A stretch of DNA of 64,000 nt from Paenibacillus plantarum (GTDB lineage Bacteria; Bacillota; Bacilli; Paenibacillales; NBRC-103111). Shown piece by piece: positions 19,185 through 28,420 of this stretch. Where the stretch lies: the NCBI RefSeq assembly GCF_013141695.1, contig NZ_WHNY01000034.1, positions 1 through 64,000 on the forward strand, given 5' to 3'. Under the pieces are notes generated by a model. It did not search any database and had not been told where the DNA came from. It worked only from the letters and a program-made list of their open reading frames with translations. Position 1 is the stretch's first letter, and each line of letters begins with the position of its first letter. Made by a program: the position numbers and the translations under genes.

Positions 19185-20153
19185 ATGCTAGCGAGTATTA
19201 CACATTTGTTGCCGCAGAACATCCGATTCATGTTGAGCGAACTTCCTCCGAGCGTACAAGCTAGTGTGGAGGAGATCAGGGTGAGAGAGTCACGTCCTCT
19301 TGAAATTAGTTGGGCGGACCGATATGCCTTCATTAGCGAGCGTGGTCAAATGATCACTCAGGAAGCTTTGGCTTACAAACCAACCAGGCAAGATTGTATG
19401 ACATTACTTGAGATCCTAACGAATCACTCGTTGTACACGTTTGAGGAAGAACTGCGAAGAGGCTATATCACCGTTTCAGGAGGTCATCGAGTTGGACTTG
19501 CTGGTCGTACGATTCTCGATCAAGGTCAAGTGAAGCAAATACGCGATGTGAGTTCCTTTAACATTCGGATCGCGCGCGAAATTCAAGGTGTGGGTCAGGA
19601 GATTTTACCGTATTTGGTAGATCCGAGCCTGGGAAATATTCATCATACCCTGATCATCTCTCCGCCGCAGCAAGGGAAGACCACCTTAATTCGTGATTTG
19701 GCCAGACTGATTAGCCGAGGCGAGTGGGGAGCTAGGAATAGCTCACTAACAGGAAAAAAAGTAGGCATCGTAGATGAACGCTCCGAATTGGCTGCTTGTG
19801 TGAAAGGCGTACCGAGATTCGACTTAGGACCTCGCACAGATGTGTTAGATGGCTGTCCGAAGGCTGAAGGGATGATGATGATGATTCGTTCCTTATCACC
19901 TGAGGTGCTCATCGTGGATGAGATTGGAAGAGCCCAGGATGCGAATGCGATTCATGAAGCGGTTCACACGGGGATTCGTGTGCTAGCGACAGCACATGGA
20001 GCAAGCTATGAAGATGTTCATGGACGACCAGTACTTCGGGAGTTGATGGAGGCAGGTGTGTTTACGAAATACGTGATCCTGCAGCGAAGAAAAGGTGCTT
20101 CTGCTTCCTTTCGGATCTTGGATCATCAAGGTAAGGCAATGGGAGATGGATGA
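19185..20153 (+). CDS. spoIIIAA: Stage III sporulation protein AA, secretion-type ATPase
   Basis: The 322-residue ATPase is thought to power the SpoIIIA-SpoIIQ channel from the mother-cell cytosol. Walker A is SPPQQGKTTLIRD, Walker B VLIVDEIGR, with an arginine-rich R-domain (RDVSSFNIRIARE). It resembles type II/IV secretion ATPases. ATG 19185 is nine bases after GGAGGG. First gene of the eight-gene spoIIIA operon. Confidence 0.95.
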   Translation: MLASITHLLPQNIRFMLSELPPSVQASVEEIRVRESRPLEISWADRYAFISERGQMITQEALAYKPTRQDCMTLLEILTNHSLYTFEEELRRGYITVSGGHRVGLAGRTILDQGQVKQIRDVSSFNIRIAREIQGVGQEILPYLVDPSLGNIHHTLIISPPQQGKTTLIRDLARLISRGEWGARNSSLTGKKVGIVDERSELAACVKGVPRFDLGPRTDVLDGCPKAEGMMMMIRSLSPEVLIVDEIGRAQDANAIHEAVHTGIRVLATAHGASYEDVHGRPVLRELMEAGVFTKYVILQRRKGASASFRILDHQGKAMGDG

Positions 20154-20168
20154 CGAACGCAAAGGACG

Positions 20169-20693
20169 ATGGGGATGCTGAAATTCGTTGGAGGGGTACT
20201 GATCTTCGGAGCAGCGTCGATGTATGGGTTTCTGCAAGCTGCGCACTATGTAAGGCGACCCAAGCAAATTCGTATACTGATTGGCGCGCTTGGCCGAATG
20301 GAGACGGAAATTGCCTATGCGCTTACGCCGCTTCCTGAAGCTTTCGCTTCATTAAGCAAGCAAGTTGCTGATCCACTTTCGACTTTATTTCGCTTAATGT
20401 CAGAACGTTTACTGGGAAGCAATGGGGAATCGACGAAGGATCTATGGCAAAAGACAGTCAAAGAAGTCTGGGCAAGAACCTCTATGCGGCAAGCAGAGCA
20501 AGAAGTGATTCTTGGGCTCGGCCCTGTGCTAGGGCTATCAGATCGAAGTGACCAAATCAAACACTTGCGTCTTGCGATGAGCCAACTTCAATCGGAAGAA
20601 ACGGATGCCAGGGATGAGCAACAGCGCTACGAGAAAATGTGGAAAAGCTTAGGCGTCCTCATCGGAGCGTTAATCGTAATTTTAATGTATTAG
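20169..20693 (+). CDS. spoIIIAB: Stage III sporulation protein AB
   Basis: A 174-residue protein with an N-terminal membrane helix, a cytosolic helical domain and a C-terminal helix (LGVLIGALIVILMY). SpoIIIAB resembles GspF-type inner-membrane components of secretion systems. Typical N-terminus MLKFVGGVLIFGAASMYGF. The ribosome site (AAAGGAC) is weak, consistent with coupling to spoIIIAA 15 bases upstream. Confidence 0.93.
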   Translation: MGMLKFVGGVLIFGAASMYGFLQAAHYVRRPKQIRILIGALGRMETEIAYALTPLPEAFASLSKQVADPLSTLFRLMSERLLGSNGESTKDLWQKTVKEVWARTSMRQAEQEVILGLGPVLGLSDRSDQIKHLRLAMSQLQSEETDARDEQQRYEKMWKSLGVLIGALIVILMY

Positions 20694-20751
20694 TGGGGGA
20701 TCATGTATCCGTGCTTGACAAGTTCCTTGAAGGCGGAGTGAGGTGCCAGGA

Positions 20752-20955
20752 ATGAATGTAGATGTGAACGCCATTTTCCAAATCGCAGGCATCGGAATCA
20801 TCATTGCGATGATCCATTCGGTGCTGAAACAGATGGGAAAAGAGGATATGGCACACTGGGTCACGGTCATAGGCTTCGTGGTCGTGCTTTTTATGGTCGT
20901 TAGTATGCTGGATAACTTGTTCAAAGAAATTAAAACTATTTTCCTATTCCAATGA
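20752..20955 (+). CDS. spoIIIAC: Stage III sporulation protein AC
   Basis: 67 residues, two membrane helices, with the characteristic start VDVNAIFQIAGIGIIIA and end FLFQ. A membrane component of the engulfment channel. ATG 20752 is seven bases after GAGGTG and preferred to GTG 20743. Confidence 0.95.
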   Translation: MNVDVNAIFQIAGIGIIIAMIHSVLKQMGKEDMAHWVTVIGFVVVLFMVVSMLDNLFKEIKTIFLFQ

Positions 20956-20964
20956 GGTGGTCTG

Positions 20965-21354
20965 ATGGAAATCATCCAAATCGTAGGTTTAGGACTCATC
21001 GTCACGATCTTGACGCTCATCATCAAGGAACAGAAGCCGATGTTCGCCTTTCTATTAGCTGCTTTTACAGGCATAGTCATATTCTTGTTTTTAATTGGCA
21101 AAATTTCTTCGGTTATCCAAGTCCTTGAGGACTTAGCAGTGAAGTCGAACGTAAACCTCGTTTTCCTCAAAACGATTCTGAAAATTATAGGGGTTGCTTA
21201 CATCGCCGAGTTTGGCGCTCAGATCGTCAGAGATGCCGGGCAAGATTCCATAGCTTCCAAAATCGAGCTGTCGGGTAAGGTACTCATTATGGTTATGGCT
21301 ATTCCCATCATAACAGTCATTATCGAAACCGTAGTTAAATTGCTCCCTGCTTAG
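20965..21354 (+). CDS. spoIIIAD: Stage III sporulation protein AD
   Basis: A 129-residue protein with four predicted helices, close to the B. subtilis length. It is a hydrophobic channel component lying nine bases after spoIIIAC. Family segments: EIIQIVGLGLIVTIL and KIIGVAYIAEFGAQIVRDAGQ. Confidence 0.94.
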   Translation: MEIIQIVGLGLIVTILTLIIKEQKPMFAFLLAAFTGIVIFLFLIGKISSVIQVLEDLAVKSNVNLVFLKTILKIIGVAYIAEFGAQIVRDAGQDSIASKIELSGKVLIMVMAIPIITVIIETVVKLLPA

Positions 21355-21379
21355 AAGATTCACCTAAGGAGTGACACGC

Positions 21380-22579
21380 ATGCATCTACTTTATTCGCAC
21401 CAGAAGCTGAACAACCGGTGGATCTTATTATTTATTCTAACGATGGGTCTTTGGCTCGGTTTGTCGGGTTCCTTAACGGCCGAATCGCCTACTGACATCA
21501 TCATCCAAGAACAAGCGAACCGCTTGAATACGGAGCCGGTTGAGCAATATTGGGATAAGCTGATGAAGGAATATGGCGGGTATTTCCCGGAGAGCAAACC
21601 TCCAACCTTCATGGAACTTCTTCTTGGGACCAAGGGCATTAGCATGAAGAGTATCTTTAAAGGGCTTCTGAGCTATGTATTTCATGAGATTATCATCAAT
21701 GGCAAGTTACTAGCTTCCATCGTTGTTTTGACCGTCTTTAGCATGATTCTGGAGACGCTGCAAAGCTCTTTTGAACGAAATACGGTCAGCAAGCTAGGTT
21801 ACACAATCACGTATATGGTATTGATCATCATTGCCATCAATAGCTTCAGTGTTGCGATCGGGTACGCCAAGACAGCCATTTCGTCTATGATTCAATTCAT
21901 GTTCGCCATCATGCCTTTGTTACTAACTTTATTAGCGTCCATGGGCAATGTAACTTCAGTGGCCATTCTTCATCCTCTGATCGTATTCATGATCCACTCG
22001 GTGGGAACAGCGATATATGTGTTTGTTTTCCCGCTCTTGTTTTTCTCGGCTGTACTGCACATTGTAAGCTCACTCAGCGACAAGTTTAAAGTTACCCAGC
22101 TAGCCAATCTGTTGCGCACCGTCAGTTTAAGTATGCTAGGCGTGTTCGTAACGGTTTTCCTTGGTGTCATCTCTATTCAAGGGACAGCAGGTGCGGTTAG
22201 AGATGGTGTAGCGATTCGAACAGCAAAGTACATTACTGGGAATTTCGTGCCTGTTGTAGGACGGTTGTTCTCGGACGCAACGGAAACGGTGATAGGGGCT
22301 TCTCTCCTTGTCAAAAATGCAATAGGACTCGTTGGCGTTGTCATCCTCGTTCTCTTGTGCGCGTTTCCAGCGATCAAAATCTTAACGCTAGCTTTTATCT
22401 ACAACTTATCAGCTGCGCTGATGCAGCCCTTAGGTGACAGCCCGATCATTGCTTGTCTGCAAACGATTGGCAAAAGCTTAATTTACGTTTTTGCAGCGCT
22501 AGCGGCAGTAAGCTTAATGTTTTTTCTTGCCCTGACCATCATGATCACAATTAGCAATGTCTCCGTCATGATGAGGTGA
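21380..22579 (+). CDS. spoIIIAE: Stage III sporulation protein AE
   Basis: The 399-residue polytopic membrane protein, same length as in B. subtilis, has an N-terminal signal-like segment, a short extracytoplasmic region and about seven helices. It is a core membrane part of the SpoIIIA complex. ATG 21380 is set by AAGGAG at 21366; GTG 21371 overlaps that site. Conserved segment KLGYTITYMVLI is visible. Confidence 0.94.
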   Translation: MHLLYSHQKLNNRWILLFILTMGLWLGLSGSLTAESPTDIIIQEQANRLNTEPVEQYWDKLMKEYGGYFPESKPPTFMELLLGTKGISMKSIFKGLLSYVFHEIIINGKLLASIVVLTVFSMILETLQSSFERNTVSKLGYTITYMVLIIIAINSFSVAIGYAKTAISSMIQFMFAIMPLLLTLLASMGNVTSVAILHPLIVFMIHSVGTAIYVFVFPLLFFSAVLHIVSSLSDKFKVTQLANLLRTVSLSMLGVFVTVFLGVISIQGTAGAVRDGVAIRTAKYITGNFVPVVGRLFSDATETVIGASLLVKNAIGLVGVVILVLLCAFPAIKILTLAFIYNLSAALMQPLGDSPIIACLQTIGKSLIYVFAALAAVSLMFFLALTIMITISNVSVMMR

Positions 22580-22592
22580 AAGGAGCTAGGCG

Positions 22593-23339
22593 ATGGATTG
22601 GTTAGCAGGATGGCTGAAAACCGTCATTATGGTCATTATGCTCGCGACGTTTGTTGATCTTCTACTCCCAAGCAATACGATGCAGCGGTATGTGAAGACG
22701 GTTTTGAGCCTATTCATTCTACTGACGCTACTCACCCCTGTGCTTCAGCTGTTCCAGAAGGACTGGGATATGGATCAGCTGCTCAGCCAAGCGGAGAAGG
22801 AGCAGAGTGAGAAAACGATGCTTGCGGGTGGTTTTGGCGGCAATCAAACACAAATGAAGTCATTGGCAGCCATCACGAAAGATGCCAATAAGATTCAAGA
22901 TGCAGAACAGAAGAAAACACAACAATTAGTACAAACACAATTAGCTGGGCTAATTAAAGAGGATTTGCAGAAACAAACGGAATGGCCGGTACAGGAGGTA
23001 CAAGTTCATGTAGATGTAGACAATAATGGGAAACCCAGCATTACCAATGTGAAGGTGACCCTTGATGATATAGAAACGAAGAAACAAACGACACCGAAGA
23101 ATAACAGCATAGCTGCGATGGAGCCTGTCAAGCCTGTAGATCCCATCAAAATTGGGTCTACCGCGATAGCACAAGATCGTCAGACATCTGCTCAAGGCGA
23201 CTTGCAGTCAAACCTTAAAGCATTGCCTAGCGAACAAGAAAAGGATCGACTCAAGCAAGATATTTCACGGAATTGGTTAGTGGATCCTGCCAAAATCGAG
23301 ATCGAAAAGATACAAAGCAAAGGATGGATGGCGAGGTGA
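22593..23339 (+). CDS. spoIIIAF: Stage III sporulation protein AF
   Basis: 248 residues: two N-terminal helices (WLKTVIMVIMLATFVDLLLP; TVLSLFILLTLLTPVL) and a soluble domain with ring-building character. It has a longer Lys/Gln-rich linker than B. subtilis SpoIIIAF. The soluble part lies in the intermembrane space. AAGGAG precedes ATG 22593. Confidence 0.92.
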   Translation: MDWLAGWLKTVIMVIMLATFVDLLLPSNTMQRYVKTVLSLFILLTLLTPVLQLFQKDWDMDQLLSQAEKEQSEKTMLAGGFGGNQTQMKSLAAITKDANKIQDAEQKKTQQLVQTQLAGLIKEDLQKQTEWPVQEVQVHVDVDNNGKPSITNVKVTLDDIETKKQTTPKNNSIAAMEPVKPVDPIKIGSTAIAQDRQTSAQGDLQSNLKALPSEQEKDRLKQDISRNWLVDPAKIEIEKIQSKGWMAR

Positions 23340-23343
23340 ATCG

Positions 23344-23985
23344 ATGGGAACATTGCTGCAATGGATGGAGCACAAATTCGGCGGCGGACCAGGTGGACCT
23401 AAACGTAAGAATACGTTGCTTTGGGTCATCATGGTTGGGCTTTTAGGAGCCGCGCTAATGATCATCAACGCATTTATAAATGTCAAAGATCTGGATCCCA
23501 TCAACACAGGCAGAGCGTCTCCACCAGCGGAAAGTAAAGAAACCTTTGCAGGAAGCGTGTCGAAGGAAAACGCAAGCTTTCATGATTATGAACAAGCTTA
23601 TGGTGACCAACTGAAGGGCATCCTGCAACAAATTGTCGGTGTTGGCGAAGTGGAAGTGCTCGTTACTATTGAATCTACGGAGGAAATGACCGTAGACAAA
23701 AATTATAACGATAATCAGAACATGACGACAGAACGTGACAATGGTGGCGCAACACGCAACATATCCCAGGTAACGCGAAGTGGTGAAGTCGTGATTTATC
23801 AAGTATCAGGTGACCAGAAGCCGCTTGTGCTCAAATACATTAAACCCAAAATTAGAGGTGTCATTGTTGTTGCAAAAGGTGCAGAAAATCTCACGGTGAA
23901 GAAAATGATCATGGAAGCCGTTGAGCGAGGAATGGATGTTCAAGCGAGTAAGATTTCGATTTTACCGCGCAAAACAGGGAATTAA
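23344..23985 (+). CDS. spoIIIAG: Stage III sporulation protein AG
   Basis: 213 residues with one N-terminal helix and a ring-building motif domain (QLKGILQQIVGVGEVEVLVTIES ... in pieces, RGVIVVAKGAEN, SKISILPRK). SpoIIIAG homologues form a large oligomeric ring in the intermembrane space between mother cell and forespore. It begins four bases after spoIIIAF stops. Confidence 0.94.
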   Translation: MGTLLQWMEHKFGGGPGGPKRKNTLLWVIMVGLLGAALMIINAFINVKDLDPINTGRASPPAESKETFAGSVSKENASFHDYEQAYGDQLKGILQQIVGVGEVEVLVTIESTEEMTVDKNYNDNQNMTTERDNGGATRNISQVTRSGEVVIYQVSGDQKPLVLKYIKPKIRGVIVVAKGAENLTVKKMIMEAVERGMDVQASKISILPRKTGN

Positions 23986-24024
23986 TTCAGCAAATTATCT
24001 AACTATTCTAAGGAGGAATAAACA

Positions 24025-24762
24025 ATGAATGCAAAAAGACAAACAATTTGGCTCGTATCGATGCTTAGCTTGATGGTGGTACTATCCGCTTATTATCTCT
24101 TTACTGAGGACGTTAACAAGCTGGATCTCGCATCATCTGATGCCATCAAGCAATCGCAAGAAGTGAAAATTGATATGGCGCAAGTGGATCCAGTTACAGG
24201 TGCAAAAACGGATGTAAAAGCAACATCTGGAACAGGAACACAATCCGACACGAAAGCGACAACACCGCAAACTTCTACAAAAACAGACACTAAAGCGACT
24301 ACGACACAAGATAGCTCCAAAACTACGACAAAAGATGCAACCAAACCAACAACGTCCAAAACAGATGATCAAGTGTTGAAACAAGTAGAGGAGCAAGCCA
24401 AAACGACTTCTGCTAATGACTATTTCACGAATGAACAAGTAAAACAAAACAACTACTTCAGCAAAGTTTCCACGGATCTGATGACCATCATTTTGGATAC
24501 GAAGAAAACGCCTGAAGTGGTAGCAAAAGCAACGAACGATTTGTCTGCCTTGTCAGATCTGCAAGATAAAATTGAAAATCTTCAAGATCTTTTGATTCAA
24601 GATTTCCCGCAAGCCGTCATTAATCAAGATGGCAACAAATGGAAAGTAACGGTTCAAGCAGATAAATTGGAAAAAAGCCAAGGTGTTTCCATCGTCGACA
24701 TGGTTGTAAAAGAACTGGGAGCTATGCCAGAAAATATCAAGATCCAATACGTACGTCCGTAG
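24025..24762 (+). CDS. spoIIIAH: Stage III sporulation protein AH
   Basis: 245 residues: a membrane anchor (TIWLVSMLSLMVVLSAYYL), a long low-complexity Thr/Lys/Gln linker with repeated TKTDTKATT-like units (about residues 55-115), then the YscJ/FliF-like ring domain that binds forespore SpoIIQ. AAGGAGG precedes the ATG. The repeat-rich linker looks prone to length change. Last gene of the operon. Confidence 0.94.
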   Translation: MNAKRQTIWLVSMLSLMVVLSAYYLFTEDVNKLDLASSDAIKQSQEVKIDMAQVDPVTGAKTDVKATSGTGTQSDTKATTPQTSTKTDTKATTTQDSSKTTTKDATKPTTSKTDDQVLKQVEEQAKTTSANDYFTNEQVKQNNYFSKVSTDLMTIILDTKKTPEVVAKATNDLSALSDLQDKIENLQDLLIQDFPQAVINQDGNKWKVTVQADKLEKSQGVSIVDMVVKELGAMPENIKIQYVRP

Positions 24763-24799
24763 GGATTCTAGTGAAGTTTTTGCTTCACAAATGGGTAGT

Positions 24800-24830
24800 G
24801 GAAAGGGTCCGGATAAACTGGACTCTTTCC
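24800..24830 (+). terminator. Hairpin after spoIIIAH
   Basis: 11-bp stem with one G-T pair (24800-24810 with 24820-24830), loop of nine bases, weak T tail (ATTTCG). A second small hairpin, GTGAAG/CTTCAC, lies just upstream at 24771-24788. Confidence 0.6.
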
Positions 24831-24854
24831 ATTTCGTGCGTTTATGGGTATAAT
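24826..24854 (+). promoter_or_regulatory. SigA-type promoter of accB
   Basis: TTTCCA (24826-24831), 17-base spacer, perfect TATAAT (24849-24854). The -35 overlaps the terminator stem. Confidence 0.65.
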
Positions 24855-24919
24855 ACATACGTTGCGGCTATGAAAACGCATTTTTTAAGGGTTCACCAAC
24901 GTCTAAAGGAGTGACTTGA

Positions 24920-25417
24920 ATGTTTAAATTGAGTGAAATCAAAGAGTTAATTAAACTCGTCGATCAATCCTCTTTACAAGAACTTGAAATTGAAAATGAA
25001 GGTGCACGCCTTTCTATTCGTAAACCGAATAAAGTGGAGCCTTTGTATGTATCCGCTCCAGTTCAACACACATACGCACCGATTGGTCAACCAAACTACA
25101 CCAATACAGCGCCAGCAGCAGCTGCTCTAGAAGTGCCAGTAACTGCTAACGGACAAGCCAAGCAAGAGGATTCATCTTTACATAAGATCGTATCTCCGAT
25201 GGTAGGGACATTCTATCAATCCGCTTCGCCAGGATCAGCGCCATTCGTAAGCGTTGGCTCTAAAGTAACGGACAAGAGTGTTGTTTGTATTGTGGAAGCT
25301 ATGAAATTAATGAATGAAATAGAAGCCGAAGTGAAAGGCGAGATCGTTGAAATTCTCGTTGAGAACGGACAGCTAGTTGAGTACGGACAACCTTTATTTT
25401 TGGTTAGACCGGAATAG
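24920..25417 (+). CDS. accB: Biotin carboxyl carrier protein of acetyl-CoA carboxylase
   Basis: 165 residues with an N-terminal helical region ([20 protein letters not shown]), a Pro/Ala linker and a C-terminal biotinyl domain. Biotin attaches to Lys129 in EAMKLM. It carries CO2 from AccC to the carboxyltransferase in the first step of fatty-acid synthesis. AAAGGAG precedes the ATG. Transcribed with accC. Confidence 0.96.
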   Translation: MFKLSEIKELIKLVDQSSLQELEIENEGARLSIRKPNKVEPLYVSAPVQHTYAPIGQPNYTNTAPAAAALEVPVTANGQAKQEDSSLHKIVSPMVGTFYQSASPGSAPFVSVGSKVTDKSVVCIVEAMKLMNEIEAEVKGEIVEILVENGQLVEYGQPLFLVRPE

Positions 25418-25483
25418 TTGCGTTTGCAAGCTTATGCTGACAGCGCAAGCTTTTCGCAGGAAGAGCTCTTAGGAGGGCAAATC

Positions 25484-26842
25484 ATGAAATTTCATAAAAT
25501 ACTTATTGCGAACCGCGGAGAAATTGCAGTTCGTATTATCCGAGCATGCCGTGAACTAGGCATCTATACGGTTGCTGTGTACTCGGAAGCAGATCGAGAA
25601 GCATTACACGTTCGTTTGGCAGATGAGGCTTATTGCATCGGGCCAACAGCGTCCAAAGACAGCTATTTGAACTTCACTAACTTGATGAGTGTTGCAACGT
25701 TAACGGAATGCGATGCGATTCATCCTGGATATGGGTTCCTTGCTGAAAATGCAGACTTCGCAGAAATTTGCGAGAGCTGCAATATCACTTTCATTGGTCC
25801 TTCGCCAGACGCGATCTCCCGAATGGGAGATAAAGCGGTTGCCAAGCAAACGATGAAGGAAGCAAGAGTTCCAATTATCCCAGGTTCTGACGGGTTGGTT
25901 GAGGATATTGATGATGCTGTGGTTATTGCACGCGATATCGGGTATCCGATTATTATTAAAGCAACAGCAGGCGGCGGCGGTAAAGGAATCCGGATTGCAG
26001 AGAACGAGGAAACACTTGTTCAACAAATTACGGCAGCGCAACAAGAAGCTCAGAATGCCTTCGGTAATGCAGGGATCTACTTAGAAAAGTATTTAACTGG
26101 TATGAAGCATGTTGAGATTCAAATCCTTGCTGATAAACACGGCAATGTCGTTCACTTAGGCGAACGTGATTGCTCTGTACAGCGTCGTAGACAAAAGCTT
26201 GTCGAAGAGGCACCTTGTCCGATCCTTACAGAGGAAACGCGTAAAGCTATGGGGCAGGCAGCAGTGCGTGCAGCGAAAGCCGTGAATTATTCCGGAGCGG
26301 GAACCTTGGAATTCTTGTTAGGTCCAGACGGTAATTTTTACTTTATGGAAATGAATACACGTATCCAAGTTGAACACCCTGTTACCGAAATGATTACGGG
26401 GATCGATATTATTCAAGAAATGATTCGCGTTGCTGAGGGGAATCAGTTGTCATTCAGACAAGAGGACGTTCGCATCAACGGATGGGCCATCGAATGCCGT
26501 GTCAATGCAGAAGATCCGAATCGGAACTTCATGCCTTCTCCAGGGCAAGTGAAATTTTATTTGCCTCCAGGTGGATTCGGTGTTCGTGTGGATAGTGCCG
26601 TGTATCCTGGGTATACGATCCCGCCACACTATGATTCCATGATCGCGAAGCTTATCGTCTGGGGAAGTACGCGTGAAGAAGCGATTAACCGTATGAAAAG
26701 AGCTCTTAATGAGTTCGCGGTGGACGGCGTAAACACGACGATTCCTTTTCATTTGAAACTGCTTGAGCACAAGAAATTTATTAGTGGCGATCACGATATT
26801 AAATTCTTAGAAGAGCACGACGTGAATGATCCAGAATCGTAG
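25484..26842 (+). CDS. accC: Biotin carboxylase subunit of acetyl-CoA carboxylase
   Basis: A 452-residue ATP-grasp enzyme that carboxylates biotin on AccB. Typical segments: [27 protein letters not shown], the glycine-rich [30 protein letters not shown] and [17 protein letters not shown] 25484 is set by AGGAGGG at 25471; a frame opening at 25418 has no ribosome site. The 66-base gap from accB contains a diverged copy of the leader element (AAGC-TTAT-GCTGAC at 25428). Confidence 0.96.
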   Translation: MKFHKILIANRGEIAVRIIRACRELGIYTVAVYSEADREALHVRLADEAYCIGPTASKDSYLNFTNLMSVATLTECDAIHPGYGFLAENADFAEICESCNITFIGPSPDAISRMGDKAVAKQTMKEARVPIIPGSDGLVEDIDDAVVIARDIGYPIIIKATAGGGGKGIRIAENEETLVQQITAAQQEAQNAFGNAGIYLEKYLTGMKHVEIQILADKHGNVVHLGERDCSVQRRRQKLVEEAPCPILTEETRKAMGQAAVRAAKAVNYSGAGTLEFLLGPDGNFYFMEMNTRIQVEHPVTEMITGIDIIQEMIRVAEGNQLSFRQEDVRINGWAIECRVNAEDPNRNFMPSPGQVKFYLPPGGFGVRVDSAVYPGYTIPPHYDSMIAKLIVWGSTREEAINRMKRALNEFAVDGVNTTIPFHLKLLEHKKFISGDHDIKFLEEHDVNDPES

Positions 26843-26850
26843 ACAATCAT

Positions 26851-26879
26851 TTGTCATATTTTTACCGAAATGTTATACT
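26851..26879 (+). promoter_or_regulatory. SigA promoter upstream of yqhY
   Basis: TTGTCA (26851-26856), 17-base spacer, TATACT (26874-26879), leaving a 5' leader of about 115 bases before yqhY. Confidence 0.7.
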
Positions 26880-26943
26880 AATAAATTAAGATGGCTTATC
26901 CCATTTATATTTTTAGCTTATGATGCAAGATTCTTACAATCAC

Positions 26944-26990
26944 AAGTTTAAGCTTTTCAAGCCAGTTTTGCTGGCGCAAAACTTTTAGGA
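26944..26990 (+). promoter_or_regulatory. Leader hairpin element before yqhY
   Basis: AGTTTTG (26964-26970) pairs with CAAAACT (26977-26983) around a 6-base loop, just before TTAGGAGG. Upstream GCTT-TTC-AAGC (26952-26962) forms a mini-hairpin. Same arms and loop length as in the peptidase leader at 13489-13508. An alternative fold pairs GCCAG (26961-26965) with CTGGC (26971-26975). Confidence 0.6.
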
Positions 26991-26999
26991 GGTGCCACA

Positions 27000-27413
27000 A
27001 TGAGCACAATCGCTCCGGATTACGTCAAGACAGACATGGGCAGCATCCAGATTGCCCCCGAGGTTATCGAAATCATTGCCGGATTGGCAACGGTGGAAGT
27101 GCAAGGAGTAGCGGGGATGAGTGGCGGATTAGCTGGCGGCATTGCTGAATTACTTGGACGCAAGAATTTGTCCAAAGGCGTAAAGGTAGAGGTCGGACAA
27201 CGTGAAGCTGCCATTGACGTCTCCATCATTATCGAGTATGGAAATCGTATCCCAGAAGTTGCAAATGATATTCAGAACAATGTGAAGATGGCTATTGAAT
27301 CAATGACAGGTTTGAATGTTGTTGAGGTCAACGTACACATTCATGATGTTCACTTTAAACAGGCGGAAAAACCGATTGACGAAGAACCAGCGGCTGCCAA
27401 TCGTGTGAAGTAG
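27000..27413 (+). CDS. yqhY: Asp23/Gls24 family protein YqhY
   Basis: A 137-residue Asp23-domain protein (IQIAPEVIEIIAGLATVEVQG ... in part, GVKVEVGQREAAIDVSIII, VVEVNVHIHDV). YqhY lies after accBC in Bacillus too, where it is implicated in controlling acetyl-CoA carboxylase activity. ATG 27000 after AGGAGGTG. Its own promoter and leader separate it from accC. A hairpin follows before amaP. Confidence 0.92.
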   Translation: MSTIAPDYVKTDMGSIQIAPEVIEIIAGLATVEVQGVAGMSGGLAGGIAELLGRKNLSKGVKVEVGQREAAIDVSIIIEYGNRIPEVANDIQNNVKMAIESMTGLNVVEVNVHIHDVHFKQAEKPIDEEPAAANRVK

Positions 27414-27442
27414 GCGGTAAAGCTGAGCCATATGGATCAATT

Positions 27443-27471
27443 GAAACCCCCTACAGGTTGCAGGGGGTTTC
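27443..27471 (+). terminator. Hairpin between yqhY and amaP
   Basis: Perfect 10-bp stem GAAACCCCCT/AGGGGGTTTC with a 9-base loop. The T tail is poor (CCTCTAACTT), so it may attenuate or protect mRNA rather than fully stop transcription. Confidence 0.65.
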
Positions 27472-27498
27472 CTCTAACTTAGGAAGGGGACAAGCGTA

Positions 27499-28059
27499 GT
27501 GGGTAAAATTGTGGACAGGCTCTTGCTACTTTTCTATAGCCTGATTATTTTCGTCGCATCGATCTTTGTATTGTTCACAGCATCTAGCTGGATCCCACTC
27601 GATCAAGCAAGTACAACGCTTAGCCATTTCTATTACGAGAAGAGCTACGCTTATCCGGGTATTATCATTAGCTTGATTATGCTGCTGATTTCCGTACGAT
27701 TTTTGATCGTAACGCTTCGTCGTGGACGTTCCCAAGCACCATCAATTGATCAACGCACCGATTTTGGGGATATTCGAATTTCCATCGAGACGGTTGAGAA
27801 TCTTTCGCTGAAAGCAGCGGGTCGCACGAAAGGTGCCAAGGACTTGCGTGCACGAGTTAGAGTGAATCAATCAGGTTTAGAAATAACGATTAGAACCATT
27901 GTAGATGGGGAAAGCTCGATTCCGGAACTGACTGAAGACATGCAAGGTACAGTGAAAAGTTACATAGAAGATATTACCGGTATTCCTGTAGCTTCCGTAA
28001 CCGTATTCGTAGCGAATATCGTGCAATCTGCCCCAACGTTTAAAAGCCGGGTCGAATAG
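27499..28059 (+). CDS. amaP: Alkaline shock response membrane anchor protein AmaP
   Basis: 186 residues: two N-terminal membrane helices (LLLLFYSLIIFVASIFVLF; YPGIIISLIMLLISVRFLI) and a C-terminal Asp23-like domain. In Staphylococcus AmaP tethers Asp23 to the membrane, so this protein may anchor YqhY. The start is GTG 27499 after AGGAAGGGG. Followed two bases later by the DUF2273 gene. Confidence 0.85.
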   Translation: MGKIVDRLLLLFYSLIIFVASIFVLFTASSWIPLDQASTTLSHFYYEKSYAYPGIIISLIMLLISVRFLIVTLRRGRSQAPSIDQRTDFGDIRISIETVENLSLKAAGRTKGAKDLRARVRVNQSGLEITIRTIVDGESSIPELTEDMQGTVKSYIEDITGIPVASVTVFVANIVQSAPTFKSRVE

Positions 28060-28073
28060 AGGTGAATCCACAT

Positions 28074-28301
28074 ATGTGGAATGAACTGTGGGAATTCCAT
28101 AGGGGCAAAGTAATCGGAGTGACAGCGGGTATATTTTTCGGTTTCATTTATTTATTTTTTGGTTTTTGGGATATGTTGATCTTTGCATTTATCGTTCTTG
28201 TTGGTTTTTATGTTGGAAATAAGCTGGATCGCAAAGAAAGTTTCGTCATGCTGGAAGACATTTGGCGCTATCTCACACAAAAATGGAGAATGTTTCGCTA
28301 A
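28074..28301 (+). CDS. DUF2273 small membrane protein
   Basis: 75 residues with two close helices (VIGVTAGIFFGFIYLFFGF; MLIFAFIVLVGFYVGNKLD), the DUF2273 pattern found with Asp23 proteins and AmaP. ATG 28074 is correctly spaced from GAGGTG at 28059; GTG 28062 overlaps that site. Function unknown; probably a third part of the membrane-bound Asp23 module. Confidence 0.8.
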   Translation: MWNELWEFHRGKVIGVTAGIFFGFIYLFFGFWDMLIFAFIVLVGFYVGNKLDRKESFVMLEDIWRYLTQKWRMFR

Positions 28302-28330
28302 AATCCCTGGTTCAACCATGGATTTTTTTG
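28301..28330 (+). terminator. Terminator before nusB
   Basis: Hairpin 28301-28310 with 28316-28325 (one mismatch), followed by TTTTTTT. Confidence 0.82.
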
Positions 28331-28331
28331 T

Positions 28332-28359
28332 TTGGATTGGATCCAATTTGACGTATACT
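28332..28359 (+). promoter_or_regulatory. Candidate promoter of the nusB gene group
   Basis: TTGGAT (28332-28337) and TATACT (28354-28359) with a 16-base spacer, directly after the terminator. Confidence 0.55.
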
Positions 28360-28420
28360 AGGAGAAAGAGTTTTTAGGAGAAGGTCGCTTTGCAGGAGTA
28401 AAGCACTTAGGAGGAACAGA

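Noticed and set aside
18797..19333. 178-codon antisense frame over yqhV and the spoIIIA promoter
   Set aside because: It covers yqhV, the SigE-type promoter and the spoIIIAA start; no ribosome site.
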